Shown: positions 17,773-27,059, counted from the first letter of the stretch. The stretch: 64,000 nt of DNA from Halioglobus sp. (GCA_002699145.1 PABK01000061.1:240605-304604), one strand, 5' to 3'. The notes: generated by a model from the sequence alone, not told the origin. Translations and numbers: made by a program.

Positions 17773-19401
17773 CTATGCAACTCGATGGCTTCCGGACAGG
17801 GCGATTTCCAGCGCCTTCGGGTAGGAAGGTTTGCCGCTGGGCGCCCGGGGTACTTCCTCTACGATATGCAATTCGCGTGGAATTTTATAGCCCGCGATGT
17901 GCTTGCGCGCCTCTTCCTGCGCCGCTTCGAGGCTGAGGTCAGCGCCGTTCCTGGTGGAAACGACGGCCGTTACCTTATTGCCAAAGCGCTCGTCGGGGGT
18001 CGCGACCACCAGGCAATCGTAGATATCCGGGTGGGATTTCAGCGCCTGTTCCACTTCCTCGGGGAACACTTTTTCCCCGCCGGTATTGATACAGTTGGAA
18101 CCGCGGCCGAAAACGGTGATGCTGTTGTCCTCTTCCAGGCAGGCCTCGTCGCCCACCAGCAGCCAGGTTTCGCCGTCCACGTCGACGAAGGTTTTGGCCG
18201 TCTTCACAGGATCGTTGTAGTAGCCGATGGGAATATAGCCGCTGCGGGCAAACACCCCGGACTCGCCCGGGGCGACGTGCCGGTATCCCTCCTCTTCGCT
18301 GCCGCTGATGACCGACATAAACTCGCTCTTGCGGACGTTGCCGAGACCCTTGCCCTGCTTGCCGCCGCCGTCCGCTCCCATGTTGCCGCTCTCGGAGGAG
18401 CCGAAGGAGTTCCTGATAATGACGTTGGGCAGCCGTTCACGGAAGGCGTCCTGCTTGCTCTGGGAGAACACGGCGCCGCCGGAACCAATGCTCAGGACGT
18501 TGCCCAGGTCCCAGCGGCCGGGGTGGGCGTCCAGGGCGTCCAGTAGCGGTGCCGCCATGGCGTCGCCGACAATGGCGATGGCATTCACTTTCTCCCGCTC
18601 GATGATATCCCACACGTTGGCGCCGACCAGTGAGCGCTCGGGGTTCAGTACCACCGTGTTGCCGGCCAGCAGCAGGATGCAGGCGTACCACCAGCAGGAG
18701 CCGTGCATCAGTGGCGCCAGGGCGATGCCGGTCACCGGGGCGCTCCTGATCTTCGTGGTGATCTGTTCAGGCGTGGTGATCGCCTGGTCCGGGTTCTGCG
18801 GGTCGCCGCCGCCCAGTGCGGCGAAAAAAACGTTCTTGTGCGGCCACATCACACCCTTGGGAAACCCGGTGGTGCCCCCGGTGTAGAGAATGAACAGGTC
18901 ATCATCGGAGCGCTCGGCGAAATCGCGTTGCGGGCTCTGGCCGGTCACTGCGGACTCGTAGGCGATGGCGGAGATCGTTTCTGCAGCGAAGTCTGACCCG
19001 TCCTCGACGTAGATACAGGTGTGCAGTTTCGGTACGGCGGACTGGATCGAGGCGATGTGCGGGATGAACTCGCGATGGTGCACGCAGGCCACCATGTCAG
19101 CATTGTCGAAAATATAACTCAATTCCTCCTCGACATAGCGATAGTTGACATTGATGGGGACGGCCCTGAGCTTGAAGCACGCCAGCATCGCCTCTAGATA
19201 CTCGTTGCAGTTGTACAGGTACAGGCCGACGTGGTCGCCCGCTGTAACACCGCGGGTGGCGAGAAAGTGGGCCAGCTGGTTGGCGCGTTGTTCCAGTTCG
19301 CCGTAGGTCGCGCGCTTCTCGCCGCAGATCAGCGCAAGGCGGTCCGGCACCTCGTCGGCGACCAGTTCGAACATATCCGCGATATTGAAATGTTTGTTCA
19401 T
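17773..19401 (-). CDS. Acyl-CoA synthetase (AMP-forming, FadD-like)
   Basis: A 542-residue class I adenylate-forming enzyme. The P-loop is YTGGTTGFPKGVM; other motifs are SSESGNMGADGG, WLLVGDEACLEEDN with FGRGSNCINTGGEKVFPEEVE, and the C-terminal catalytic-lysine region PRAPSGKPSYPKA. It activates a carboxylic acid as acyl-AMP and transfers it to CoA in the cytoplasm. Its N-terminus (NIADMFELVADEVPDRLALICGEKRATY) is like that of FadD-type ligases from steroid and branched-chain loci. It sits 23 bp after the alcohol dehydrogenase and 17 bp before the aldehyde dehydrogenase. It is one of three AMP-forming ligases here, the others at 23456 and 44763. Confidence 0.93.
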   Translation of the reverse strand: MNKHFNIADMFELVADEVPDRLALICGEKRATYGELEQRANQLAHFLATRGVTAGDHVGLYLYNCNEYLEAMLACFKLRAVPINVNYRYVEEELSYIFDNADMVACVHHREFIPHIASIQSAVPKLHTCIYVEDGSDFAAETISAIAYESAVTGQSPQRDFAERSDDDLFILYTGGTTGFPKGVMWPHKNVFFAALGGGDPQNPDQAITTPEQITTKIRSAPVTGIALAPLMHGSCWWYACILLLAGNTVVLNPERSLVGANVWDIIEREKVNAIAIVGDAMAAPLLDALDAHPGRWDLGNVLSIGSGGAVFSQSKQDAFRERLPNVIIRNSFGSSESGNMGADGGGKQGKGLGNVRKSEFMSVISGSEEEGYRHVAPGESGVFARSGYIPIGYYNDPVKTAKTFVDVDGETWLLVGDEACLEEDNSITVFGRGSNCINTGGEKVFPEEVEQALKSHPDIYDCLVVATPDERFGNKVTAVVSTRNGADLSLEAAQEEARKHIAGYKIPRELHIVEEVPRAPSGKPSYPKALEIALSGSHRVA

Positions 19402-19424
19402 GCGCCAGCGCTCCAGGTGGTCTG

Positions 19425-20510
19425 TCAGGGAAAAACAATAACGCCGCGCGCATTGGCGTTGTTCTTGAGGTCCTCGAAGGCCTGTGGCGACTCGTCGATG
19501 GAGTAGGTGCGGGTCACCATGTCATCGAGGTTCAGTTTTCCCGCCTTGTACAGGTCCAGCAGGCGCGGAAAATCCACGGGCGGGTTCGCATCGCCGTAGA
19601 TGCAGCCCTTGATGGTCTTGGCGCTCATCGCCAGGTTCAGGGCATTGAAGCTGACCTCGTCGGTGAGCGCGGAGATGCCGACGATGACAACCGTGCCGCC
19701 ACGGCGTATGACCTGGTGCGCCTGCTGCATCAGGGCCGGCACGCCCACCGCTTCAAATGCATAGTCGGCGCCTTCCCCGGTCAGCTCGAGAATCTTTTCG
19801 GGCGGCGAATCCTCGGTGGAATTGATGGTATGGGTGGCGCCGAAGTTGCGCGCCATTTCCAGTTTGTTGTCCGCCAGGTCGATGGCAATGATCTGGTTGG
19901 CGCCGGCGAGCCTTGCCCCCTGGATAATCGACAGTCCGATGCCGCCGCAGCCGAACACGACGACACTGGAGCCGGGCTCCAGCTTGGCGGTATTGATCGC
20001 GGCGCCCACACCGGTCATGACGGCGCAGCCCACCAGGGCGGCCCTGTCGAAGGGGATGTCCTTGTCGATTCTCACCGCACTGGTCTGCGGGATCACTGCG
20101 TATTCCGCCATGCATCCCAGAAACTGCATGACGTTCAGGTCCTCGCCATCGCGGTGCACCCTGGCGGTGTTGTCCAGCATCTTTCCGGTTGGCTGTCCGC
20201 TGCTGCACAGGTGCGGGCGGTGATTGTGACAGGAGTTGCAATGGCCGCAGGCCGGTATGTACGACAGTACGACGTGATCACCCACGGCAAAACGGGTGAC
20301 GCCTTCGCCCACTTCCTCGACGACCCCCGCGCCCTCGTGCCCGACGACGCAGGGCAGGGGAAGCGGCAGCCTGCCATCGATCAGGGACAGGTCGGTGTGG
20401 CAGATGCCAGCGGCTTTCATCCTGATCTTCAGCTCACCTTCCTTTGGTGGGTCGATGGTCAGTTCTTCAACGGCGTAGTCACCGGCTGCACGAACGACAA
20501 CGGCTTTCAT
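19425..20510 (-). CDS. Zinc-dependent alcohol dehydrogenase (MDR superfamily)
   Basis: A 361-residue medium-chain dehydrogenase. The catalytic zinc ligands Cys37 (GICHTD) and His58-Glu59 (GHEGAG) are present, and the structural zinc set Cys88, 91, 94 and 102 is complete (CGHCNSCHNHRPHLC). The Rossmann motif is VVVFGCGGIGLS. It should oxidise a primary alcohol to an aldehyde with NAD+. It opens a four-gene minus-strand operon. The start at 20510 follows AAGGTGACATAC; a longer frame upstream has no homology. Such an enzyme could act on the terminal alcohol made by a side-chain P450, consistent with the P450 at 12784 (inference). Confidence 0.95.
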   Translation of the reverse strand: MKAVVVRAAGDYAVEELTIDPPKEGELKIRMKAAGICHTDLSLIDGRLPLPLPCVVGHEGAGVVEEVGEGVTRFAVGDHVVLSYIPACGHCNSCHNHRPHLCSSGQPTGKMLDNTARVHRDGEDLNVMQFLGCMAEYAVIPQTSAVRIDKDIPFDRAALVGCAVMTGVGAAINTAKLEPGSSVVVFGCGGIGLSIIQGARLAGANQIIAIDLADNKLEMARNFGATHTINSTEDSPPEKILELTGEGADYAFEAVGVPALMQQAHQVIRRGGTVVIVGISALTDEVSFNALNLAMSAKTIKGCIYGDANPPVDFPRLLDLYKAGKLNLDDMVTRTYSIDESPQAFEDLKNNANARGVIVFP

Positions 20511-20818
20511 GTATGTCACCTTGAGTGGGGGATGGATAGACAAGTTCGGAACCGAAAAAGTATCGGAGTGCGCGAGGGTGAAAGCAATGACATTTCGGCG
20601 CACATTGGTGTCTTTCCAAATCAATTGCGGCAGCGGGCCTGCCCGGGGCAAAAAATCTGCGCTCTGGATGCTCTTCAGGACCGGGAGGGGTTTCCTTGTC
20701 CACTGAATTAATGTAATTCTTCGTGCCTGTATTTTTGCGGCTGTGTTGAGCGGGACTATCCTGGTCAGCCCGTGACAGGCCGGTAAACCACATTGTATCG
20801 AGCTACCTGGAGTTGGTA
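20511..20818. other. Divergent promoter region between two catabolic operons
   Basis: About 308 bp with no gene, separating the minus-strand dehydrogenase operon from the plus-strand ChsH2-like operon. It must hold both promoters. A short perfect inverted repeat GAATTA-ATG-TAATTC at 20705-20719 could be a regulator site. No strong -35/-10 pair stands out for either direction. Confidence 0.4.
20705..20719. promoter_or_regulatory. Inverted repeat GAATTA-N3-TAATTC in the divergent promoter region
   Basis: Perfect 6-bp arms around a 3-nt centre, AT-rich in GC-rich surroundings, 100 bp upstream of the ChsH2-like gene. It may be an operator for one or both divergent operons. Confidence 0.35.
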
Positions 20819-21760
20819 ATGCCAAAAGAACAGGCGGAATTTGAGGCCGGTATGCAGGCCCATGTCGAGCGCGGTGAGAAGGGTGTGAAGACCAGCTGGG
20901 ACGAGGTCAACCTTCCCATGGTCAGGCACTGGGTGCAGGCGATGGATGACAATAATCCTGTCTATACGGATGCCGAGTTCGCCGCTGGCACCCGCCATGG
21001 CGGCCTGGTGGCGCCCCCTACGATGTTGCAGGCATGGACCATGAAAGGGGTTAAGGATCAGGCGCCGGGGTCTTCCACTACAGACCCGATGGCGGATGTT
21101 TTCGATGCGCTGACCGAGGCGGGCTATCCGGCCGTGGTCGCGACGAACTGCGAGCAGACCTATCTGCGTTATGTGAAGCCCGGTGAAAAGCTGCACCACA
21201 CCTACCGCCTGGAATCGATATCGGGAGAGAAAAAAACAGGCCTGGGTATCGGTTACTTCATCACGCAGCTGATGGAATATTTTACCGAGGATGAAGAGAA
21301 GGTAGCGGAAATGCGCTTCACCATCCTGCGCTACAAGCCGGCGCAGCGCGAGCCGAAGCGTCCGCCACGCGCGCGCCCGGGCATGACGCGGGATACCGAG
21401 TTTTTCTGGCAGGGCCTGCACGAGGACAACAAGTTGCTGATCCAGCGCTGCCTGTCGTGCGGGCAGTTGCGCCATCCGCCCGCACCGATGTGCCCGCACT
21501 GCCAGTCCCTGCAGCACGATACGGTCGAGGCTTCGGGCAAGGCGACGCTGTACAGTCACGTCACCATGCATCATCCGCCATTACCGGCCTTCGAGTACCC
21601 AAACACCATCGCGCTGGTGGAACTGGAGGAGGGTACCCGTCTGCTGGCCGGCCTTATCGATATCGATCGTGACGAGCTGGAGATCGGTATGCCGCTGCAG
21701 CTGGAGATCGTCAGGTGTGACGACGAGTTGAGTGTCCCCATGTTCAGACGAGCCAGTTAG
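20819..21760 (+). CDS. MaoC-DUF35 fusion protein, ChsH2-like
   Basis: A 313-residue two-domain protein. Residues 1 to about 175 form a MaoC-type hot-dog domain (MDDNNPVYTDAEFA), and residues 195-313 form a DUF35 module. The DUF35 part has a zinc ribbon with Cys211, 214, 225 and 228 and an OB-fold. This is the architecture of ChsH2 in actinobacterial cholesterol degradation, where ChsH1-ChsH2 hydrates a 2-enoyl-CoA and the DUF35 part docks the aldolase Ltp2. Consistent with that, the His of the hydratase motif is replaced by Tyr here (DNNPVY) and is present instead in the next gene. ATG 20819 has CTGGAG 6 nt upstream. The next genes follow at 12- and 16-bp gaps. Confidence 0.85.
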   Translation: MPKEQAEFEAGMQAHVERGEKGVKTSWDEVNLPMVRHWVQAMDDNNPVYTDAEFAAGTRHGGLVAPPTMLQAWTMKGVKDQAPGSSTTDPMADVFDALTEAGYPAVVATNCEQTYLRYVKPGEKLHHTYRLESISGEKKTGLGIGYFITQLMEYFTEDEEKVAEMRFTILRYKPAQREPKRPPRARPGMTRDTEFFWQGLHEDNKLLIQRCLSCGQLRHPPAPMCPHCQSLQHDTVEASGKATLYSHVTMHHPPLPAFEYPNTIALVELEEGTRLLAGLIDIDRDELEIGMPLQLEIVRCDDELSVPMFRRAS

Positions 21761-21772
21761 CCGGAGGTCACC

Positions 21773-22216
21773 ATGAGTAAACAGGAATTCAGCAACATCT
21801 ATTTCGACCAGGTCGCCGTGGGTGACACGCTGCCGCAGCTGGAGATCGAGATCACACCGACCTTGATCGTGTCGACGGCGATCGCCTCGCGCGACTACCA
21901 GGATGTCCATCACGACAGGGTGCGCGCGCAGGAGCTCGGCTCACCGGATATCTTCATGAACATACTCACTTCCAATGGCCTGGTGGGGCGCTATGTCACT
22001 GACTGGGCCGGTCCCGAAGCCATACTCGTATCGGTCAATATTCGCCTGGGTGCGCCCAATTACCCGGGAGACACGATGGTGATGAGCGCCGAAGTGACCG
22101 CCAAACGTGAGGAACAGGGCAGGTATCTTGTCGATCTCGCCGTGGCGGGCAAGAACAAACTCGGGGTTCATGTCAGTGGCACCGTGATTGTCGACCTGCC
22201 CAACAGCGCAGCGTAA
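21773..22216 (+). CDS. MaoC-family enoyl-CoA hydratase subunit, ChsH1-like
   Basis: A 147-residue hot-dog-fold protein. The segment ASRDYQDVHHD provides Asp41 and His46, five residues apart, matching the Asp-x4-His catalytic pair known from ChsH1. With the preceding MaoC-DUF35 protein it should form an alpha2beta2 hydratase that adds water to a side-chain 2-enoyl-CoA. It is translated from an ATG after CCGGAGGTCACC. The Ltp2-like gene begins 17 bp after its stop. The ChsH1-ChsH2-Ltp2 order is the diagnostic trio of C3 side-chain release in steroid degradation (family knowledge), though the actual substrate here is unproven. Confidence 0.85.
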   Translation: MSKQEFSNIYFDQVAVGDTLPQLEIEITPTLIVSTAIASRDYQDVHHDRVRAQELGSPDIFMNILTSNGLVGRYVTDWAGPEAILVSVNIRLGAPNYPGDTMVMSAEVTAKREEQGRYLVDLAVAGKNKLGVHVSGTVIVDLPNSAA

Positions 22217-22232
22217 ACAGGGGGGAAAAAGT

Positions 22233-23423
22233 GTGAGTGCAACCAGTAGCGGGAACGGATTTGCCAACCAGGCTGCGATCGTAGGTATCGGCGCGACCGA
22301 GTTTTCCAAGGCCTCGGGACGCAGCGAGCTGCAGCTGGCGGCGGAGTGTGTGATCGATGCGTTGACCGATGCAGGCATCGACCCGGCGGAGGTGGACGGC
22401 ATCAGTACCTTCAAGTCGGATAATAACCCGGAGTCCGAGGTGCACCGGATCATAGGCGGCAGGAACCTGAAGTTTTTCAGTCGAGTCGATTACGGCGGTG
22501 GCGCTGCCTGCGCGGTCGTCATGCAGGCGGCCATGGCCATCGCCACCGGCGTTTGCGAGGTAGTGGTGGTGTACCGCGCGTTCAACGAGCGCTCGCAGTA
22601 TCGCTATGGCACCGGGGAGTCGCACAAAACGGCGAGCCACAATTACGATGGCGCGACCCGCGCCTGGGGCGGTGTCCACGGCCTGGTCTCGCCGGCCTCG
22701 AACGTGGCGATGAGCGCGACCCGTTACATGTACGAGTACGGCGCCAGCAGTGAGGACTTCGGGCGCTACTGCGTACTGGCGCGTAAGTACGCCGCCAACA
22801 ATCCGAAGGCCTGGTTCTACCAGAAGCCCATTACCCTCGAAGACCATCAGACCTCGCGCTGGATTGTCGAGCCCCTGCGTCTGCTGGACTGCTGCCAGGA
22901 GAGCGATGGCGGGGTGGCGCTGGTGATTACCTCGGCGGAGCGCGCGCGCAAGTTGCGGCAGACACCCGCGCTGATCCGCGCGGCGTCGCAGGGTTCCTGC
23001 GATGACCAGCACATGATGACGAGCTATTACCGCGAGAATATCGCGCACCTGCCGGAGATGAAACTGGTGGCGGACCAGCTCTGGGAGATGTCGGGATTGC
23101 AGCCCGGGGACATGCAGTACGCCACCATCTATGACCACTTTTCCCCCTACGTCTTCCAGCAGCTGGAAGCGCTGGGTTACTGTGGCCTGGGCCAGGCCAG
23201 GGATTTCATCCGCGAGGGCCAGCTGGAGCTGGACGGCAGTCTCCCCACCAACACCCACGGCGGACAGCTGGGCGAGGCCTATATCCATGGCGTCAACGGT
23301 ATCGCCGAGGCCGTGCGGCAGATCCGCGGCAGTTCCTGCAACCAGGTGAAAAAGGTGGAAAACGCCGTTGTCACCGCCGGCACGGGCGTGCCGACCTCGG
23401 GTTTGATACTGGGGCAGATCTAG
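22233..23423 (+). CDS. Thiolase-fold aldolase, Ltp2-like
   Basis: A 396-residue thiolase-superfamily protein of the lipid-transfer/Ltp2 type. Where thiolases have the nucleophilic Cys, this one reads DYGGGAACAVV, so condensation or thiolysis is not expected. The HGGQLGEAYIHG segment with its tyrosine replaces the usual His/Cys region. Ltp2 instead performs a retro-aldol cleavage of the 3-hydroxyacyl-CoA made by ChsH1-ChsH2, releasing a ketone and propionyl-CoA. Context is exactly that: it follows the two MaoC genes. The start is GTG 22233 with GGGGGA 6 nt upstream; an in-frame TTG at 22188 inside the previous gene is less likely. A paralogue lies at 52680-53852. Confidence 0.85.
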   Translation: MSATSSGNGFANQAAIVGIGATEFSKASGRSELQLAAECVIDALTDAGIDPAEVDGISTFKSDNNPESEVHRIIGGRNLKFFSRVDYGGGAACAVVMQAAMAIATGVCEVVVVYRAFNERSQYRYGTGESHKTASHNYDGATRAWGGVHGLVSPASNVAMSATRYMYEYGASSEDFGRYCVLARKYAANNPKAWFYQKPITLEDHQTSRWIVEPLRLLDCCQESDGGVALVITSAERARKLRQTPALIRAASQGSCDDQHMMTSYYRENIAHLPEMKLVADQLWEMSGLQPGDMQYATIYDHFSPYVFQQLEALGYCGLGQARDFIREGQLELDGSLPTNTHGGQLGEAYIHGVNGIAEAVRQIRGSSCNQVKKVENAVVTAGTGVPTSGLILGQI

Positions 23424-23455
23424 GCCGCGGCGGCCTGCGTGATCGGGGGGTTGGT

Positions 23456-25102
23456 GTGACGACGATCAGTGAACTGCTCCGGTCGCGGGCCGACGACGAC
23501 AACACCGCCCTGTTGTTCAAGGATCAGGCCTGGAGCTACCGTGAGTTCATTCAGGCGTGTTCGGCCAGGGCCAATTACCTGCTGGATCACCGCCTGGACG
23601 GACCGCTGCACGTCGGTGTGCTGTTGGAAAACGTGCCAGAGTACCCCCTGTGGCTGGGCGCGGCCGCGCTCGCCGGAGCGGTCATTGTCGGCATCAACCC
23701 CACCCGGCGCGGCGCCGATCTGGCGCGCGATATCAAGCATACCGATTGCCAGATGATCGTTACCGAGCAGCGCTACCGGGGCGACCTGGCGGCACTGGAG
23801 CTCGAGTTGCCTGCGCAGCGCATTCTCGATATCGACAGTGATCACTACGCCCGGGAGCTGCGGGCATACGCGGGTTCGGCCCTGCCGTCGGTGACGGTGA
23901 GGGAGAAGGATACCTTCCTGCTCATTTTTACCTCCGGCACCAGCGGGGCACCCAAGGCCTGTATCTGCTCCCAGGGCCGCCTCGCGGCCATCGCCGGCAA
24001 CATGGTCGATCGCTGCCAGCTGGAGGCGGGCGATGTGCTGTACCAGGCGATGCCGATGTTTCATTCCAATGCACTGATGGCCGCCTGGGCGCCGGCGCTG
24101 GCGGCGGGTGCGACCAGCGCGCTGCGCAGGAAGTTTTCCGCCTCCGGGTTCCTGTCCGATGTGCGCAAGTTTGGCGCTACCTATTTCAATTACGTGGGCA
24201 AGCCACTGGCGTTTATCCTGGCCACGCCGGAGCAGCCCGACGATGCGGACAATCCCCTGGTGCGGGTGTTCGGCAACGAGGCCGCGGAAACCGACAGGGC
24301 GGCCTTCGAGCGTCGTTTCGATTGCGCGGTCAGCGATGGTTACGGCTCTACCGAGGGCGGTATCGGCCTGGCGCAGGATGAAAATACACCGCCCAACGCC
24401 CTGGGCCGCGCGACCGAGGGTGTCGCCGTTGTCGATACGGAAACCGGCAAACCCTGCGCCGTCGCCCGCTTCGACGCACAGGGACGTCTGCTCAACGCCG
24501 GGGAAGCCGTGGGGGAGTTGGTCAGTAGCCGCGGCGCGATGCTGTTCGAGGGCTACTGGAACAATGAGCAGGCGACGAACCAGCGTGTTCGCAACGGTTT
24601 TTTCTGCAGCGGCGACCTGGCCTACCGCGACGCCGACGACATGATCTATTTTGCCGGGCGGGATTCCGAGTGGCTGCGGGTCGACGGGGAGAACATCGCC
24701 GTGGCCCCCATCGAGCGCGTGATTTGTCGGCATCCCGACGTCGTCCTGGCCTGCGTCTACGCCGTGCCCGATGCCGTGGTCGGGGACAATGTGATGGCCG
24801 CGCTGCAGTTGCGCGAGGGCGCCGTTTTCGACCCCGTGGAGTTTCTTGCCTTCCTGCGCAGCCAGGGGGACTTTGGCAGCAAGTGGATGCCCCGCTATAT
24901 CCGTATTGACGAACAGCTCCCGGTTACGCAAACCAACAAGATCATCAAGCGCGAACTGGGCAGGCAGCGCTGGCACGCGAAAGTGCCGGTGTGGGGGCAG
25001 CTCGAGCGCGATGGCGACTATATTGTTATCGATGCAGAGCGGGCCAGGCTGATCGACGAGGTCTTTGAACAACGCGGCAGAGGCCAGGTGCTGTCGCTGT
25101 AA
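23456..25102 (+). CDS. Acyl-CoA synthetase (AMP-forming, FadD17-like)
   Basis: A 548-residue adenylate-forming ligase. Motifs are FTSGTSGAPKACICSQGR (P-loop), DGYGSTEGGIGLAQDE, FCSGDLAYRDADD with FAGRDSEWLRVDGENIAVAPIE, and the C-terminal TQTNKIIKRELGRQRW with the catalytic lysine. It is likely to activate a carboxylate for side-chain beta-oxidation. The GTG at 23456 is the start, with a G-rich ribosome binding site (GGGGGG) just before it; no nearby ATG is in frame. It is the last gene of the plus-strand operon that starts with the ChsH2-like gene; 32 bp separate it from the Ltp2-like gene. It resembles the FadD17/FadD19 type of steroid side-chain ligases (moderate confidence). Confidence 0.9.
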   Translation: MTTISELLRSRADDDNTALLFKDQAWSYREFIQACSARANYLLDHRLDGPLHVGVLLENVPEYPLWLGAAALAGAVIVGINPTRRGADLARDIKHTDCQMIVTEQRYRGDLAALELELPAQRILDIDSDHYARELRAYAGSALPSVTVREKDTFLLIFTSGTSGAPKACICSQGRLAAIAGNMVDRCQLEAGDVLYQAMPMFHSNALMAAWAPALAAGATSALRRKFSASGFLSDVRKFGATYFNYVGKPLAFILATPEQPDDADNPLVRVFGNEAAETDRAAFERRFDCAVSDGYGSTEGGIGLAQDENTPPNALGRATEGVAVVDTETGKPCAVARFDAQGRLLNAGEAVGELVSSRGAMLFEGYWNNEQATNQRVRNGFFCSGDLAYRDADDMIYFAGRDSEWLRVDGENIAVAPIERVICRHPDVVLACVYAVPDAVVGDNVMAALQLREGAVFDPVEFLAFLRSQGDFGSKWMPRYIRIDEQLPVTQTNKIIKRELGRQRWHAKVPVWGQLERDGDYIVIDAERARLIDEVFEQRGRGQVLSL

Positions 25103-25146
25103 GCGCGTGTCCTGCGCCGCGCCACCGTGGCGGGCTGCACGAAAAA

Positions 25147-25164
25147 ACCAAGTGAACGCTTGGT
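25147..25164. promoter_or_regulatory. Operator-like inverted repeat ACCAAG-N6-CTTGGT (site 2)
   Basis: The site reads ACCAAGTGAACGCTTGGT. Arms and spacing are the same as at 11451-11468. It lies in the gap before the amidohydrolase gene at 25335. Confidence 0.6.
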
Positions 25165-25225
25165 AGCTCGATCGGTGTATATGTCTCGTCGCAATGGCTG
25201 AACCGAAATGACACTTGTAGGGTCA

Positions 25226-25243
25226 ACCAAGTGTTTGCTAGGG
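25226..25243. promoter_or_regulatory. Imperfect copy of the ACCAAG-N6-CTTGGT operator (site 3)
   Basis: The site reads ACCAAGTGTTTGCTAGGG: the left arm is intact and the right arm has two mismatches. It lies 79 bp from site 2 and about 92 bp upstream of the amidohydrolase start. Confidence 0.45.
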
Positions 25244-25334
25244 TTATTCCGGCTCGGCGCGGCAGGCCGTCAGCCACAGCCTGGATCAGCGATACCCTGA
25301 AATGTGCAGTGAAAAGTGCAGTGAGAAGTGATGT

Positions 25335-27059
25335 ATGAACTATGACCTGGTTTTAGCCGGCGGTACCGTCATCGATGGCACCGGCCTGGCGCGGCGCCGG
25401 GCGGATGTCGGTATCAAGGATGGTGTGGTTCAGCACGTGGGTCTCATTCCCCCCGGGCACAGCGCCAGCCGGACCATGGATGTCAGCGGCATGATAGTCG
25501 CCCCGGGTATTGTCGACCTGCACACCCACTACGACCCGCAGTTGACTTTCGACCCCTACGCGACCAGTTCCTGCTATCACGGCGTGACCACCGTACTGGC
25601 AGGGAACTGTGGTTTCAGTATCGCGCCCACCCGGGTCGACCAGCGCGACTTCATCACCGCCCTGTTCGCCAAGGTGGAGGGCATGTCCCCGCGCGCGCTG
25701 GAGGGAGTGGACTGGGCGTTCGAGAGTTTTACCGAATACCTCGACTACCTGCGCGGTCGCATCGGCGTGAACGTCGCGTGTTACGTCGGCCACTCCAGCC
25801 TGCGCCGCTACGTGATGGGCGAGGCCGGCTCCGAGCGGGAGGCCACGGCCGACGAGGTGCAGCGCATGCGCGAGCATCTGCGCGAGGCGCTGGAGGCGGG
25901 TGCGGCCGGTTTCTCTTCGTCCCACGCGCCGACGCAGGAAGACGGCCAGGGGCGGCGGATTCCCAGCTGCTTCGGCGATCTTGATGAACTCAGGGCGCTG
26001 GTGGAAGAGGCCGGCCACTGGGGGAGGGGAACGATCTCCTACCTGCCCGCCAGTGTGATCGGTGGGCTGGACCAGGAAGACGGCGAACTGCTGTTGCAGA
26101 TGGGCGAACTGAGCCGTCTGCCCATTATCATCCAGGGGCTGGGCGGCAGGAACAAGACCGATGTGCCCGGCGCGGGCTGGCCGGAGGCGTTAAAACTCCT
26201 GCAGAGTGCCGAGGACCGCGGCGTCGCCCTCTACTCCCTGCTGCGCAATCACCCGTTCGATCGTGTGATCGACCTCGGCAAGGGCTGCCCGTTGTACGCC
26301 GGCGTTCCGTCCTGGCATGCCATCATGTTTTTGCCGCACGAGGAGAAGCTGCAGAAACTGAACGATCCGGCCTACCGCGAGACCATGCGCAACGCGGTAG
26401 AGAATCCCAACCGCGATAAAGCGCAGGGCTCCACCCTGCCGCCCCCCGGTTGGGACAGCGTGTATGTCGACGATGTGACACGGGAGGAAAACCAGCAGTA
26501 TTTCCGCCGCACTATCCTCGACATAGCGAACGAGTCAGGCAAGACGCCCGCCGATACGCTGCTTGACCTGGCGCTGTCGGAAGACCTGAAGATGCGTTTT
26601 CGCTGGGAGAACATATCGCCGAGCTGGGACCAGAGCGTCCGCGAGAGCATGCAACACACCGCCATGCTCATGGGCGTCTCCGACGGTGGGGCGCACCTGG
26701 ACCGCGATGACGGCTCTGACTGGTCGAGTTTTTTCCTGCGTTACTGGGTCCTGGACCAGGGACTCTGGACCCTGGAGGAGGGCGTGCGCAGGATTACGCA
26801 GGTGCCGGCCGCCCTGGCGGGCTTTAACGATCGCGGCATGCTGTTGCCCGGCCTGGCCGCCGACATCATGGTTTTCGACCCGGACACCGTGGGTCCCTAC
26901 AGCAAGAAAATCGTGCACGACATGCCGGGGGACGAAGCCCGGTACTCCTCGCGGCCCAGGGGTATTTACGCGACCATCGTCAACGGCGAGCCGATCGTGG
27001 TCGACGGTGAGTTGACGGACGCCCTGCCGGGCCAGGTGCTCAAGCCTCACCAGGCTTGA
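25335..27059 (+). CDS. Amidohydrolase, N-acyl-D-amino-acid deacylase (D-aminoacylase) family
   Basis: A 574-residue metal-dependent amidohydrolase. The first metal motif is His63-x-His65 in VDLHTHYDP. The D-aminoacylase-type Cys lies in LAGNCGFSIAPTR. Further motifs are the GFSSSHAPTQ segment and the late Asp region SDGGAHLDRDDGSD. The family hydrolyses N-acyl-D-amino acids, but many relatives in marine bacteria are uncharacterised. The gene starts a plus-strand run (amidohydrolase, cupin, 2-oxoglutarate dioxygenase, MFS carrier, cupin), so it may take part in breaking down an N-acylated or amide compound. Two ACCAAG-type operators lie upstream. A second member is at 38652-40400; the two share layout but are clearly different. 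Confidence 0.88.
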   Translation: MNYDLVLAGGTVIDGTGLARRRADVGIKDGVVQHVGLIPPGHSASRTMDVSGMIVAPGIVDLHTHYDPQLTFDPYATSSCYHGVTTVLAGNCGFSIAPTRVDQRDFITALFAKVEGMSPRALEGVDWAFESFTEYLDYLRGRIGVNVACYVGHSSLRRYVMGEAGSEREATADEVQRMREHLREALEAGAAGFSSSHAPTQEDGQGRRIPSCFGDLDELRALVEEAGHWGRGTISYLPASVIGGLDQEDGELLLQMGELSRLPIIIQGLGGRNKTDVPGAGWPEALKLLQSAEDRGVALYSLLRNHPFDRVIDLGKGCPLYAGVPSWHAIMFLPHEEKLQKLNDPAYRETMRNAVENPNRDKAQGSTLPPPGWDSVYVDDVTREENQQYFRRTILDIANESGKTPADTLLDLALSEDLKMRFRWENISPSWDQSVRESMQHTAMLMGVSDGGAHLDRDDGSDWSSFFLRYWVLDQGLWTLEEGVRRITQVPAALAGFNDRGMLLPGLAADIMVFDPDTVGPYSKKIVHDMPGDEARYSSRPRGIYATIVNGEPIVVDGELTDALPGQVLKPHQA

